Source: a gamma proteobacterium endosymbiont of Lamellibrachia anaximandri
Lineage (GTDB): Bacteria > Pseudomonadota > Gammaproteobacteria > Chromatiales > Chromatiaceae
Length of the DNA stretch: 32,524 bases
NCBI GenBank assembly: GCA_016756835.1
Contig: JAESPE010000042.1
Span: forward strand, 1 to 32,524
Direction: 5' to 3'
Both the position numbers and the translations under genes were made by a program. The notes under the pieces were generated by a model. The model searched no databases. It was not told the DNA's origin and saw only the letters and a program-made list of their open reading frames with translations. This document shows positions 17,447 through 23,876 of the stretch, piece after piece; position 1 is the first letter of the stretch, and each line of letters starts with the position of its first letter.

Positions 17447-18124
17447 TCAGCCCTTTTGCTTCATTTTCATCATATGTTTGCGGCGCTCTGCACGACGCAT
17501 GCGAACCATGACTGTATCCGTAGCCATGCTGAGATAGGACTCCCGCAGAGCATCATCAAAAGTACCCAACTCACCGCCATGTTTCTTTTGCGCTGCCTTG
17601 GCGGCATCGGCGGAGGCGAAGGCCTTCTTGCTCTTCCTGGTCATGACGCCCTTCAGCTTGGCGCCAATCAGGTAGCTCGCCTTGTCCACTTCCACCAGCG
17701 GCTTGACCTTGGCATCAGAGCCTAAATCGGCCCCATAGATCGCCTTGGGCCCACGATCGATGTTCAGCGACAGACTGATAGCCAGACAGTGAATGGAACA
17801 GGTGCCGTCCACCAGGCCATCATCATACTGCACAAGATGACGACTGTGATGAAACTTGGTGCGGTCCATGCCGCAGTAGGGGCACTTGGGATATTTCTGC
17901 AGCTCATTTTCCAATGGATTCTCATCCGGTGCCGTCTTGGGGATAAATTGCAGTGGCGTACCGTCACCAAAACATTTCTCACCGGTAGCCTTGACCCAAC
18001 CCTTGCCGGGAACCATGACACCAATGCCCTGCCCCGCTGTTGCCGAAGCCGCCAAACCGCCAAGACCAACGGCAGCCAGCATCTTCATCATATCTCTACG
18101 ATCGATCTTTTTTTCTTCGCTCAT
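17447..18124 (-). CDS. NosL-family protein with Tat-like leader
   Basis: The 225-residue protein starts with a twin-Arg segment (DRRDMMKM, 8-15) and an Ala/Gly-rich hydrophobic stretch, which suggests Tat export as a folded protein. The NosL-type core has KCPYCGMDR (C81, C84, M86), a FHHSRH histidine cluster (91-96) and a second CSIHC motif (109-113). The basic C-terminal tail is rich in Met and His-Met (about 205-225). Metal binding, probably copper, follows from these ligands by family analogy. AGGAG lies 9 nt before the ATG. A 171-nt gap separates it from the upstream DsbD_2-like gene, so the NosL pair may have its own promoter. Confidence 0.85.
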   Translation of the reverse strand: MSEEKKIDRRDMMKMLAAVGLGGLAASATAGQGIGVMVPGKGWVKATGEKCFGDGTPLQFIPKTAPDENPLENELQKYPKCPYCGMDRTKFHHSRHLVQYDDGLVDGTCSIHCLAISLSLNIDRGPKAIYGADLGSDAKVKPLVEVDKASYLIGAKLKGVMTRKSKKAFASADAAKAAQKKHGGELGTFDDALRESYLSMATDTVMVRMRRAERRKHMMKMKQKG

Positions 18125-18160
18125 GATCTACTGCTCCTGATTTTAACCAAAATATAAGTG

Positions 18161-18206
18161 CTTGCGGTTCAGGTACGTCGCAAGATCTATACCGCATAAC
18201 AGATCT
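18161..18206. promoter_or_regulatory. Inverted repeats upstream of the NosL pair
   Basis: CTTGCG (18161-18166) and CGCAAG (18179-18184) form an inverted repeat with a 12-nt spacer. Two AGATCT palindromes follow at 18183-18188 and 18201-18206. They lie in the 171-nt gap upstream of the Tat-type NosL gene. They could be a regulator site, but no regulator family is recognisable. Confidence 0.25.
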
Positions 18207-18295
18207 AACGGTTTTTCAGTCAGTTAACCAAATTCACACTGTTCACATAGTCCGTCAAAAACACCGTCTGCGTGATATGACTCAGCGAATAGACA

Positions 18296-18970
18296 CTACC
18301 AGTTGGCCAACCCACGCATGATGTCGTAGAAGATCACCCCTTCGTAGACCGTCCAGAGTCCAAGCAGAACCACGCCAACTCCAGCAAGCTTTGCCATGCT
18401 GCCACGTACTTTTTGTCCAATAAATGAACCCAGAAGACTGACTGCTGCCATAGCGGGCAGTGTTCCCGCCCCGAAAGCCAACATCAGCAGCCCGGCATTT
18501 AGTGGATCTGCACTAGCAGCAGCCTTGATCGCTACTGAAAAAACCAGACTGCAGGGAACAAAGCCATTGAACAAACCGGCAACCAATGGAAGACTCTGTT
18601 TTTGATTGATAAAATCATCCCCTGAAAACCACACTTTCCGGGCTTGTTGTATTCTCTTCTTTCCAATCAGATCCAGCAGATTCAAGCCAAGGACGACAAT
18701 CAATATCCCGGCAAGAATCATCAGGACTCCCTGCGCTTTGCCGACGAGACCTGCCTGCACCACCACCTGTCCAAGCAGAGCGCCGCTGACACCAAGAAGG
18801 GTATAGACCCCGATACGTGCTCCATGAAACGTCAACACGGGAAGCAGGTTGGGGAAGTTGCCATAGCGGATGAAAAATCCACCATTGATGCCGCCGCACA
18901 TGCCGACACAGTGAAAGGCTCCGAAGATACCCGTGGCAAAAGCAAGCGCAAGGGTGAGCTCGCCGTTCAC
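18296..18970 (-). CDS. DsbD_2 / SafE-like membrane protein
   Basis: The 224-residue polytopic protein (about six TM segments) carries the N-terminal FHCVGMCGG motif (about 20-28) that marks PF13386, the cytochrome-biogenesis transmembrane family often annotated as sulfite exporter TauE/SafE. Relatives sit next to cbb3-oxidase and metal-ATPase maturation genes. Roles proposed there are electron or thiol transfer across the membrane, or metal handling. The start codon overlaps the stop of the TlpA-like gene by 4 bp (ATGA), indicating tight translational coupling, so it may feed reductant to that thioredoxin. Confidence 0.88.
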   Translation of the reverse strand: MNGELTLALAFATGIFGAFHCVGMCGGINGGFFIRYGNFPNLLPVLTFHGARIGVYTLLGVSGALLGQVVVQAGLVGKAQGVLMILAGILIVVLGLNLLDLIGKKRIQQARKVWFSGDDFINQKQSLPLVAGLFNGFVPCSLVFSVAIKAAASADPLNAGLLMLAFGAGTLPAMAAVSLLGSFIGQKVRGSMAKLAGVGVVLLGLWTVYEGVIFYDIMRGLANW

Positions 18971-19455
18971 AGCAGTTCCTCGACAATCTTGTGGAAGAGC
19001 TCCGGCGTGGATTCACCCAGTATCCGTGTATGCAGATTACCCTGACGGTCGACAATGAAAGTGGTTGGGAGCGCGATCACACCATAACGGCGTGCCACAT
19101 CTCCGTCCCGATCCAACAGCACATCGTAGGAGATATTCAACTTGCGGATAAAAGCAGCTGCAGTTTTCCGGCCCTGCCGCACATTGATTGCCAGAATAAC
19201 CAGTCCCCGCTCTTGATGCAGTCGATAGACCGGTTCGATATTTTTCATCTCTGATTCACAGAAAGGACACCAGTCGGCCCAGAATCGGATGGCTACCACC
19301 TTGCCCCGCAAAGCATTCGGAAAGTCCAACGAGCCGCTCTCCAACCGATCCAGAATAAAACCAGGCATCGGCTGACCTTTGATCAGCTTTGGCGATTCAT
19401 CACTACAGCCCATCAACACAACCAATACCAAAACAGCTATCGTGAAGTGGCGCAT
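18967..19455 (-). CDS. TlpA/ResA-like thioredoxin lipoprotein
   Basis: The protein of 162 residues has a lipoprotein-type leader (VLVVLMGC, lipidated Cys17) and a thioredoxin fold. The active site is WCPFC (62-66) and the cis-proline loop is ALPTTF (P130). Such proteins reduce disulfides outside the cytoplasm, for example in c-type cytochromes or copper-binding cysteines of chaperones and the CuA site. The CXXC pairs of the two NosL proteins and of the eight-TM neighbour are plausible partners; this is inference. The ATG at 19455 is chosen because it begins the signal peptide. An upstream extension would overlap the preceding gene. Confidence 0.9.
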   Translation of the reverse strand: MRHFTIAVLVLVVLMGCSDESPKLIKGQPMPGFILDRLESGSLDFPNALRGKVVAIRFWADWCPFCESEMKNIEPVYRLHQERGLVILAINVRQGRKTAAAFIRKLNISYDVLLDRDGDVARRYGVIALPTTFIVDRQGNLHTRILGESTPELFHKIVEELL

Positions 19456-19478
19456 TAACTGTAGAACCTGGATAAAAT

Positions 19479-20486
19479 TCACCACCAAACCCCCGACATC
19501 ACCAGATTCGAACTCAACACAGCCCATGTGGCTATCAGATAAAACAGCCCGAAAAGACCGATGGCCACCCAGGTCAGCCGGGGGGCATTCCGTTCCACCG
19601 CTTCAGTGAGGCTCGGAAGCCGTTTCCAGGGTGCAATCATGCCAGCCCCAAAAGCCAGGGCAGTGGCAAAAAATAGCGGGATATAGAGAAAATACCCCGT
19701 ATAGTCGTGACCCGATTTCAAAATACAGAACGGACAATGGTGATGCGGATGCTCGTAAATATAGAGTGACACGAACGAGACGATGGCCACCAACGCCATG
19801 ACAAAAGCGATACCGCTCAGAATCGCAAACAGCGGTCCGCCGCTACGCCTTAGTCCATACCAGACCCCACTTCCCAAGGCTGCAACACCTGTACCATAGA
19901 GGGCGAACATCGCGGTTCTCGGCTGCAGACTGGAGACCTCTGCTGCCACACCTTCCGCATCTGCAGAGAAGAGCGCCCCACAGCAGGAGGTAATGACATC
20001 CGGGTCCATCTCCAGAAAGTGACGGAGTTGAACGTAAAACTCTGCCAATACCATCGGCACGATCAGCAGCAGCAGCGCGTACTTCAATTTTACCAGTGGA
20101 TAATCATAACCCTGGTTGTCCAGGTAGTTGAGTGACAGCCAGGCCGCGCCGCTGAAGAATATCGTCATCTTCAGAAACAGGGTGGGCCACCCCCACTCGT
20201 TCACGTTGAGCACACCGGTTGCGCACATGGCACCCACAAACTGACCGGACATGGATTCGGCGTTGTAGATGAACAGCAACAGGGAGACCAGTTCCGAGGC
20301 AAACGCCCAGGTCAGCAGGGTCGAGATCAGATAGGTGCGTCGCTCCAGCTTCAGTTGACGTTCACTACCACTATCGATATCCCAGTGTCGAACGACCTGC
20401 AAGCCGAAACCCGCAGCCAGCAGCAACATCAGACTGACCACCGCAGAGACCAGGAGAAGCGCCATGATAGCCGGATTCAGCAGCAT
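19479..20486 (-). CDS. Eight-TM protein with His-rich CPFC motif, function unknown
   Basis: The 335-residue protein has about eight TM helices (near 8-30, 52-74, 101-122, 133-152, 190-210, 219-243, 262-283, 303-325). Notable residues are C88 in a CATGVLNVNEWGWPTLF block (88-104), an adjacent CC pair (168-169) in a large loop and EHPHHHCPFCILKSGH (245-260) between two helices. The last motif places three to five His beside a CXXC and looks like a metal or redox site. I do not recognise a named family. It lies 3 nt after the ABC ATPase gene and 23 nt before the TlpA gene, so it is a core part of this operon. Confidence 0.85.
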   Translation of the reverse strand: MLLNPAIMALLLVSAVVSLMLLLAAGFGLQVVRHWDIDSGSERQLKLERRTYLISTLLTWAFASELVSLLLFIYNAESMSGQFVGAMCATGVLNVNEWGWPTLFLKMTIFFSGAAWLSLNYLDNQGYDYPLVKLKYALLLLIVPMVLAEFYVQLRHFLEMDPDVITSCCGALFSADAEGVAAEVSSLQPRTAMFALYGTGVAALGSGVWYGLRRSGGPLFAILSGIAFVMALVAIVSFVSLYIYEHPHHHCPFCILKSGHDYTGYFLYIPLFFATALAFGAGMIAPWKRLPSLTEAVERNAPRLTWVAIGLFGLFYLIATWAVLSSNLVMSGVWW

Positions 20487-20489
20487 GGT

Positions 20490-21167
20490 TTACTCCTGCA
20501 CAAGCAAGCCATCACACATCTCAACTACCCGGTTCACCACGGGTGAATCGAAGACAACAGGATCATGACTGGTAATCAGAATGGTCTTACCCGACCTGTA
20601 TAACTCATCGATCAGGCCCATGAATTCGCGGGAGAGTTTTGTATCGAGATTGGCCGTCGGTTCATCGGCGATCAAAATCTTCGGATCATTGATCAGGGCG
20701 CGGCAGATCGCCACCCGCTGGGCCTCGCCACCAGAGAGCCACTCCACTGGGTTATCGGCCTTGCTGCTCAGGTTGAAGTGATCCAGCAGACGGTGGGCCG
20801 ACTCCACCAAGACCTTATGGTCGGGCGCAAGCGGATAGGCTGGCAGCATGATGTTCTCCAGCACACTCAGCCCCTGGATAAGATTGAATTTTTGGAAGAT
20901 AAAACCAAAGGTATGGCGCCTGATATCGGTCAGAAAGCGTTCCGGTAGACCGGAGATAGTTCGATCCCCAAGCTGAATGCGGCCACTGGTCGGTCGCGAG
21001 AGACAACCGATCATGGAGAGCAGCGTGGTTTTGCCGGAACCACTCGCCCCTTTAAGGCAGGTGACCTTGTTGGGTTCGATCTTCAGGGAAATACCCTGGA
21101 TAGCCCAAAACTCATTTGGCCGGCCCTGGTTAAAGGCCTTCTTGATATCAGTCAGTTCAATGAACAT
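20490..21167 (-). CDS. ABC transporter ATPase (MacB/LolD type)
   Basis: The 225-residue ATPase has Walker A GASGSGKT (40-47), the signature LSGGEAQR and Walker B ILIADEP followed by TANLD, then a switch His in ITSHDP. The sequence is of the LolD/MacB class that pairs with FtsX-type permeases and usually drives mechanical work or release across the membrane rather than bulk transport. Its permease partner is encoded 6 nt upstream. A NosF-like role is possible given the NosL genes, but NosF pairs with a different permease type. Confidence 0.92.
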   Translation of the reverse strand: MFIELTDIKKAFNQGRPNEFWAIQGISLKIEPNKVTCLKGASGSGKTTLLSMIGCLSRPTSGRIQLGDRTISGLPERFLTDIRRHTFGFIFQKFNLIQGLSVLENIMLPAYPLAPDHKVLVESAHRLLDHFNLSSKADNPVEWLSGGEAQRVAICRALINDPKILIADEPTANLDTKLSREFMGLIDELYRSGKTILITSHDPVVFDSPVVNRVVEMCDGLLVQE

Positions 21168-21173
21168 CTACAA

Positions 21174-22307
21174 CTACCGCATGATCGCATCGGGGTCGGT
21201 GATCGAGGCCTGCCATATTGGAATGATGGTTGCCACGGTGTAGGGAAAGACCGTAAAGAAGAAGAGCGTTGCCACCTGCATGCCGTCGATAAATGGCGTC
21301 AGCTGAAAATCGGGATAGAGCACGGCCCACCCCTTGAGCACCGGCTCAAACAGACTGGCCGATCCGTAAAAGACGTGGGCATAGGCCGCCAGATACCCGA
21401 TGATAAAGGCGGCAAGCGAAATAATTGCCCCCTCCCAGAACTTCATCCTCAATACATCTCCGGTCTCCCAGCCCACCGCTTTCAGGATGCCGATCTCCCG
21501 CTTCTCTTCCGCGCTGAGACCAGATGCCTTATCCCAAGCAAATATCACGAAGGCAAGCACAGCACCGGCCAACAGGACAAAAACGATGCCCTGGCGCCAG
21601 GAGAAGATGCTGTCGTAGGTACGCAACACCTCTTCACGCAGGATGGGACGCGTATCGGGCAGTTTCAACGAGAGCTTCTCCGCAATCTTTTGCACCTCTC
21701 GCGGGTTGCGAACCGACAGCACAAGATCGGTAAAGTAACCGTCAGGAACGCCAAACGTGACCCGATAGGCCTTCTCAGAGAGAAAAACCAGATCGGCGCT
21801 GACCAGTTCCGACGCCGTATCGAGTATCTCTGTCACCTGAAAAGAGTAGGCCGCACCATCATGAGAGCGGAAAGTGATCCAGTCTCCGACACCGACCCCC
21901 CGAGTGCGTGCGATAGCCGCGCCAATAATCGTCTCCGTGGTGGAAAGTCCCTTTGTTTCATCCACCATCATGGTGTAGTTTGCCTTTACCGCGGGGTCGT
22001 AGAAATACCCCCAAAGACGCACTTTCTTCTCCACCACGCCGCGCAACCGGCCAATACGATCCAGATAGTCCGCAGGCATCAAGGCGTGCCGACCGGCCAC
22101 CATGCGTTGAAGAATGATCTCCGGTGACTGCTGCAAAATAATCCCAGCCTCATGCCGTAGCGCATGGGTAAACAGCATGACAGAGGCAAGCATGAAGACT
22201 ATGAGCGTATAGACAAACAGGAGACCAAAATTTTTGCCTTTGCGACGTAATAGTGAAGCCAGGGTAAAGTCGATCAGATACTTCTGCTTGCGGAAAAAAT
22301 CGATCAC
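21174..22307 (-). CDS. FtsX/MacB-type ABC permease
   Basis: The 377-residue protein has one N-terminal TM helix (about 26-48), a periplasmic domain of about 190 residues and three C-terminal TM helices with the FtsX signature (EEKREIGILKAVGWETGDVL). This is the architecture of MacB/LolC-type permeases. It should form a dimer with two copies of the adjacent ATPase. The periplasmic domain may act on the lipoprotein or metal-chaperone partners encoded downstream. Its start overlaps the stop of the upstream small gene by 4 bp. Confidence 0.9.
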   Translation of the reverse strand: MIDFFRKQKYLIDFTLASLLRRKGKNFGLLFVYTLIVFMLASVMLFTHALRHEAGIILQQSPEIILQRMVAGRHALMPADYLDRIGRLRGVVEKKVRLWGYFYDPAVKANYTMMVDETKGLSTTETIIGAAIARTRGVGVGDWITFRSHDGAAYSFQVTEILDTASELVSADLVFLSEKAYRVTFGVPDGYFTDLVLSVRNPREVQKIAEKLSLKLPDTRPILREEVLRTYDSIFSWRQGIVFVLLAGAVLAFVIFAWDKASGLSAEEKREIGILKAVGWETGDVLRMKFWEGAIISLAAFIIGYLAAYAHVFYGSASLFEPVLKGWAVLYPDFQLTPFIDGMQVATLFFFTVFPYTVATIIPIWQASITDPDAIMR

Positions 22308-22594
22308 TGACCAAGCCTCTGAGGGGGAAAAATCAATGAGCCGCTGGGAAAGTGCTCCAATGCCATCGGATGATCCTGAAACGCTGAATGCAGATCCGAC
22401 TGACTCGGGTGACGCGTATAACGCGCTTCGGTGAACAAGGCCAAGTCAGTCAATCCCAACTCCGCCACCAGAGCTGAACGATGTTGCAGGTCCGCAGCTG
22501 CCGATTGACGGCGAAGTTTCGCATCCACCAGGGTAAAAATCAGACACAGAACAGCGCTGAAAAAAACTATCAGAAGTGTGTTTGATCGCCTCAT
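22304..22594 (-). CDS. Small membrane-anchored periplasmic protein, function unknown
   Basis: From the ATG at 22594 the protein is 96 residues: MRRSN, one hydrophobic helix (about 6-22), then a polar domain containing ARYTRHPSQSDLHSAFQDHP and a proline-rich end. The His and acidic residues in that stretch could bind metal, but I recognise no family. A TTG at 22627 would add 11 residues; the choice is uncertain because neither start has a well-spaced ribosome-binding site. It is the first gene of the operon and overlaps the permease gene by 4 bp. Confidence 0.7.
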   Translation of the reverse strand: MRRSNTLLIVFFSAVLCLIFTLVDAKLRRQSAAADLQHRSALVAELGLTDLALFTEARYTRHPSQSDLHSAFQDHPMALEHFPSGSLIFPPQRLGQ

Positions 22595-22663
22595 GCCTGC
22601 ATAATCACTATTGGAAATGAATAGCAACCAGTCTAGAGTGCCAAAATGCGGCTGCTCATTGAC

Positions 22664-22680
22664 AACAATCAGTCTGCCAA
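22664..22680 (-). promoter_or_regulatory. Sigma-54-like promoter
   Basis: Read on the minus strand, TTGGCAG-ACTGA-TTGTT matches the -24/-12 pattern (TGGCAC-N5-TTGC) except for G for C in the -24 box and T for C in the -12 box. The GG and G-T dinucleotides are 10 nt apart as required. It would start transcription near 22653, just before the first gene of the NosL/ABC module. A sigma-54 activator gene lies immediately upstream. Confidence 0.35.
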
Positions 22681-22695
22681 AAAAGAAATAAAGAG

Positions 22696-22711
22696 TGTGG
22701 CAAATGCCACA
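22696..22711. promoter_or_regulatory. Perfect palindrome, candidate activator binding site
   Basis: TGTGGCA-AA-TGCCACA is a perfect 7-2-7 inverted repeat upstream of the sigma-54-like promoter. Its form suits the Fis-type domain of the neighbouring activator. It is only about 16 nt from the -24 box, closer than usual enhancers, so a different regulator is possible. Confidence 0.45.
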
Positions 22712-22808
22712 ATTTTACGGGAACGCGGGGAATCTGGCCGAATACCACACGTACCAATTCAGCACATGGTGAACACTGAGGTAACGTGTAGGTCAGGTTA
22801 GCCTGAAC

Positions 22809-22834
22809 GCCCGATCCGCTACGCTTGATCGTGC
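22809..22834. repeat. REP-like hairpin, copy D
   Basis: GCCCGATC (22809-22816) pairs with GATCGTGC (22827-22834), one mismatch, around CGCTACGCTT, the same loop as copy A. A short extra inverted repeat (CAGG-ttag-CCTG, about 22795-22806) lies next to it. It is in the gap after the sigma-54 activator gene. Confidence 0.6.
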
Positions 22835-22872
22835 CTACGAATTCGATAGCGGGGAGAGTGTACTAACGCAAG

Positions 22873-23847
22873 CTAGCTTTCTATTGCGTACTTCTTGATG
22901 CGGTACAGCAGAGTATCTCGACTGAGTCCAAGCATACGCGCCGCCTTGCTTCGATTTCCCAGAGTCCGACTCAATGCCTGGCGAATCAGGTTGGCTTCCA
23001 GTTCATCCATGTTCAAGCCGGCAGCAGGCAAGACAAAATCACCGCTCTGCTGTGACTGGGGAATCACCTCATGGCGAAACTCTCTCGGCAGGTTTTCAGG
23101 CTGGACCGCCCGACCGCTAAACAGGATCAGCATCCTTTCGCAGAAATTTTTCAGTTCCCGGACATTTCCCGGCCAGCTGTAGCGACGCAGAACTTTCAAG
23201 ACTGAGCGACTGTAGTTTGGTGCATCAAGACTGTACTGGGCTGACAACTCTTCCGTCAGTCTGTTGAACAGCAGTTCAACATCACCCGGACGTTCACGCA
23301 ATGCAGGCAGTTCCAGGGGAACGACATAGAGCCTGTAGTAGAGATCCCGACGAAAACTGCCCTCTTTTACCGCCTTACCGAGATCCCTGTTTGTCGCGGC
23401 AATCACCCGGACGTTCAGTTTTTCAGCCCGAGGGTAACCCACGGCCTGACACTCACCCGAATCGATAAAACGCAGCAGTTTCGACTGAATCGAGTGGGGC
23501 AGCTCCCCCACCTCATCCAGAAAAAGCGTACCACCATCAGCCGCTTTCACCTTGCCCATTTCGTCCTGAACCGCATCGGTAAAAGCACCCTTGCGATGGC
23601 CGAAAAGCTCCGACTCAGCCAGGTGCTCCGGCAGAGCTGCGCAGTTGACGGTCACGAAGGCCTTATCGGAACGCCGACTGTAGCGGTGTAACGCGTTAGC
23701 CAGCAATTCCTTGCCGGTACCGCTCTCACCAGTCACCAGCACGGTGGCGTCAGTGGCAGCAACAATTCTGGCTGCACGCAGCACCGTCTGAAACTCTGGC
23801 GCAGCCCCGAGCATGGTCTGATTCTGAATATTCATGGTAGGCATCAT
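22873..23847 (-). CDS. Sigma-54-dependent activator without receiver domain (PspF-like)
   Basis: The 324-residue protein is almost only an AAA+ module plus a DNA-binding domain. Walker A is GESGTGKE (40-47), Walker B is GGTLFLDEV (105-113), the sensor/arginine-finger region FRRDLYYRL is at 165-173 and a Fis-type HTH is at about 285-320. It lacks a receiver, GAF or PAS domain. The sigma-54 contact loop reads GAFTDA (87-92) instead of GAFTGA. It should remodel sigma-54 polymerase at promoters of linked genes, most likely the NosL/ABC module downstream. It follows the DUF748 gene by 29 nt, so the two may be co-transcribed. Three possible starts exist within five codons; the most upstream ATG is given. 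Confidence 0.9.
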   Translation of the reverse strand: MMPTMNIQNQTMLGAAPEFQTVLRAARIVAATDATVLVTGESGTGKELLANALHRYSRRSDKAFVTVNCAALPEHLAESELFGHRKGAFTDAVQDEMGKVKAADGGTLFLDEVGELPHSIQSKLLRFIDSGECQAVGYPRAEKLNVRVIAATNRDLGKAVKEGSFRRDLYYRLYVVPLELPALRERPGDVELLFNRLTEELSAQYSLDAPNYSRSVLKVLRRYSWPGNVRELKNFCERMLILFSGRAVQPENLPREFRHEVIPQSQQSGDFVLPAAGLNMDELEANLIRQALSRTLGNRSKAARMLGLSRDTLLYRIKKYAIES

Positions 23848-23876
23848 AAATCATTTCTCTAAGTAGGTGAAATGCC

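Noticed and set aside
16449-22627. Calling the minus-strand module a standard nos (N2O reductase) cluster
   Set aside because: No nosZ, nosR or nosD is present, and the permease is FtsX/MacB-type rather than NosY-type. Only NosL-like proteins are shared.
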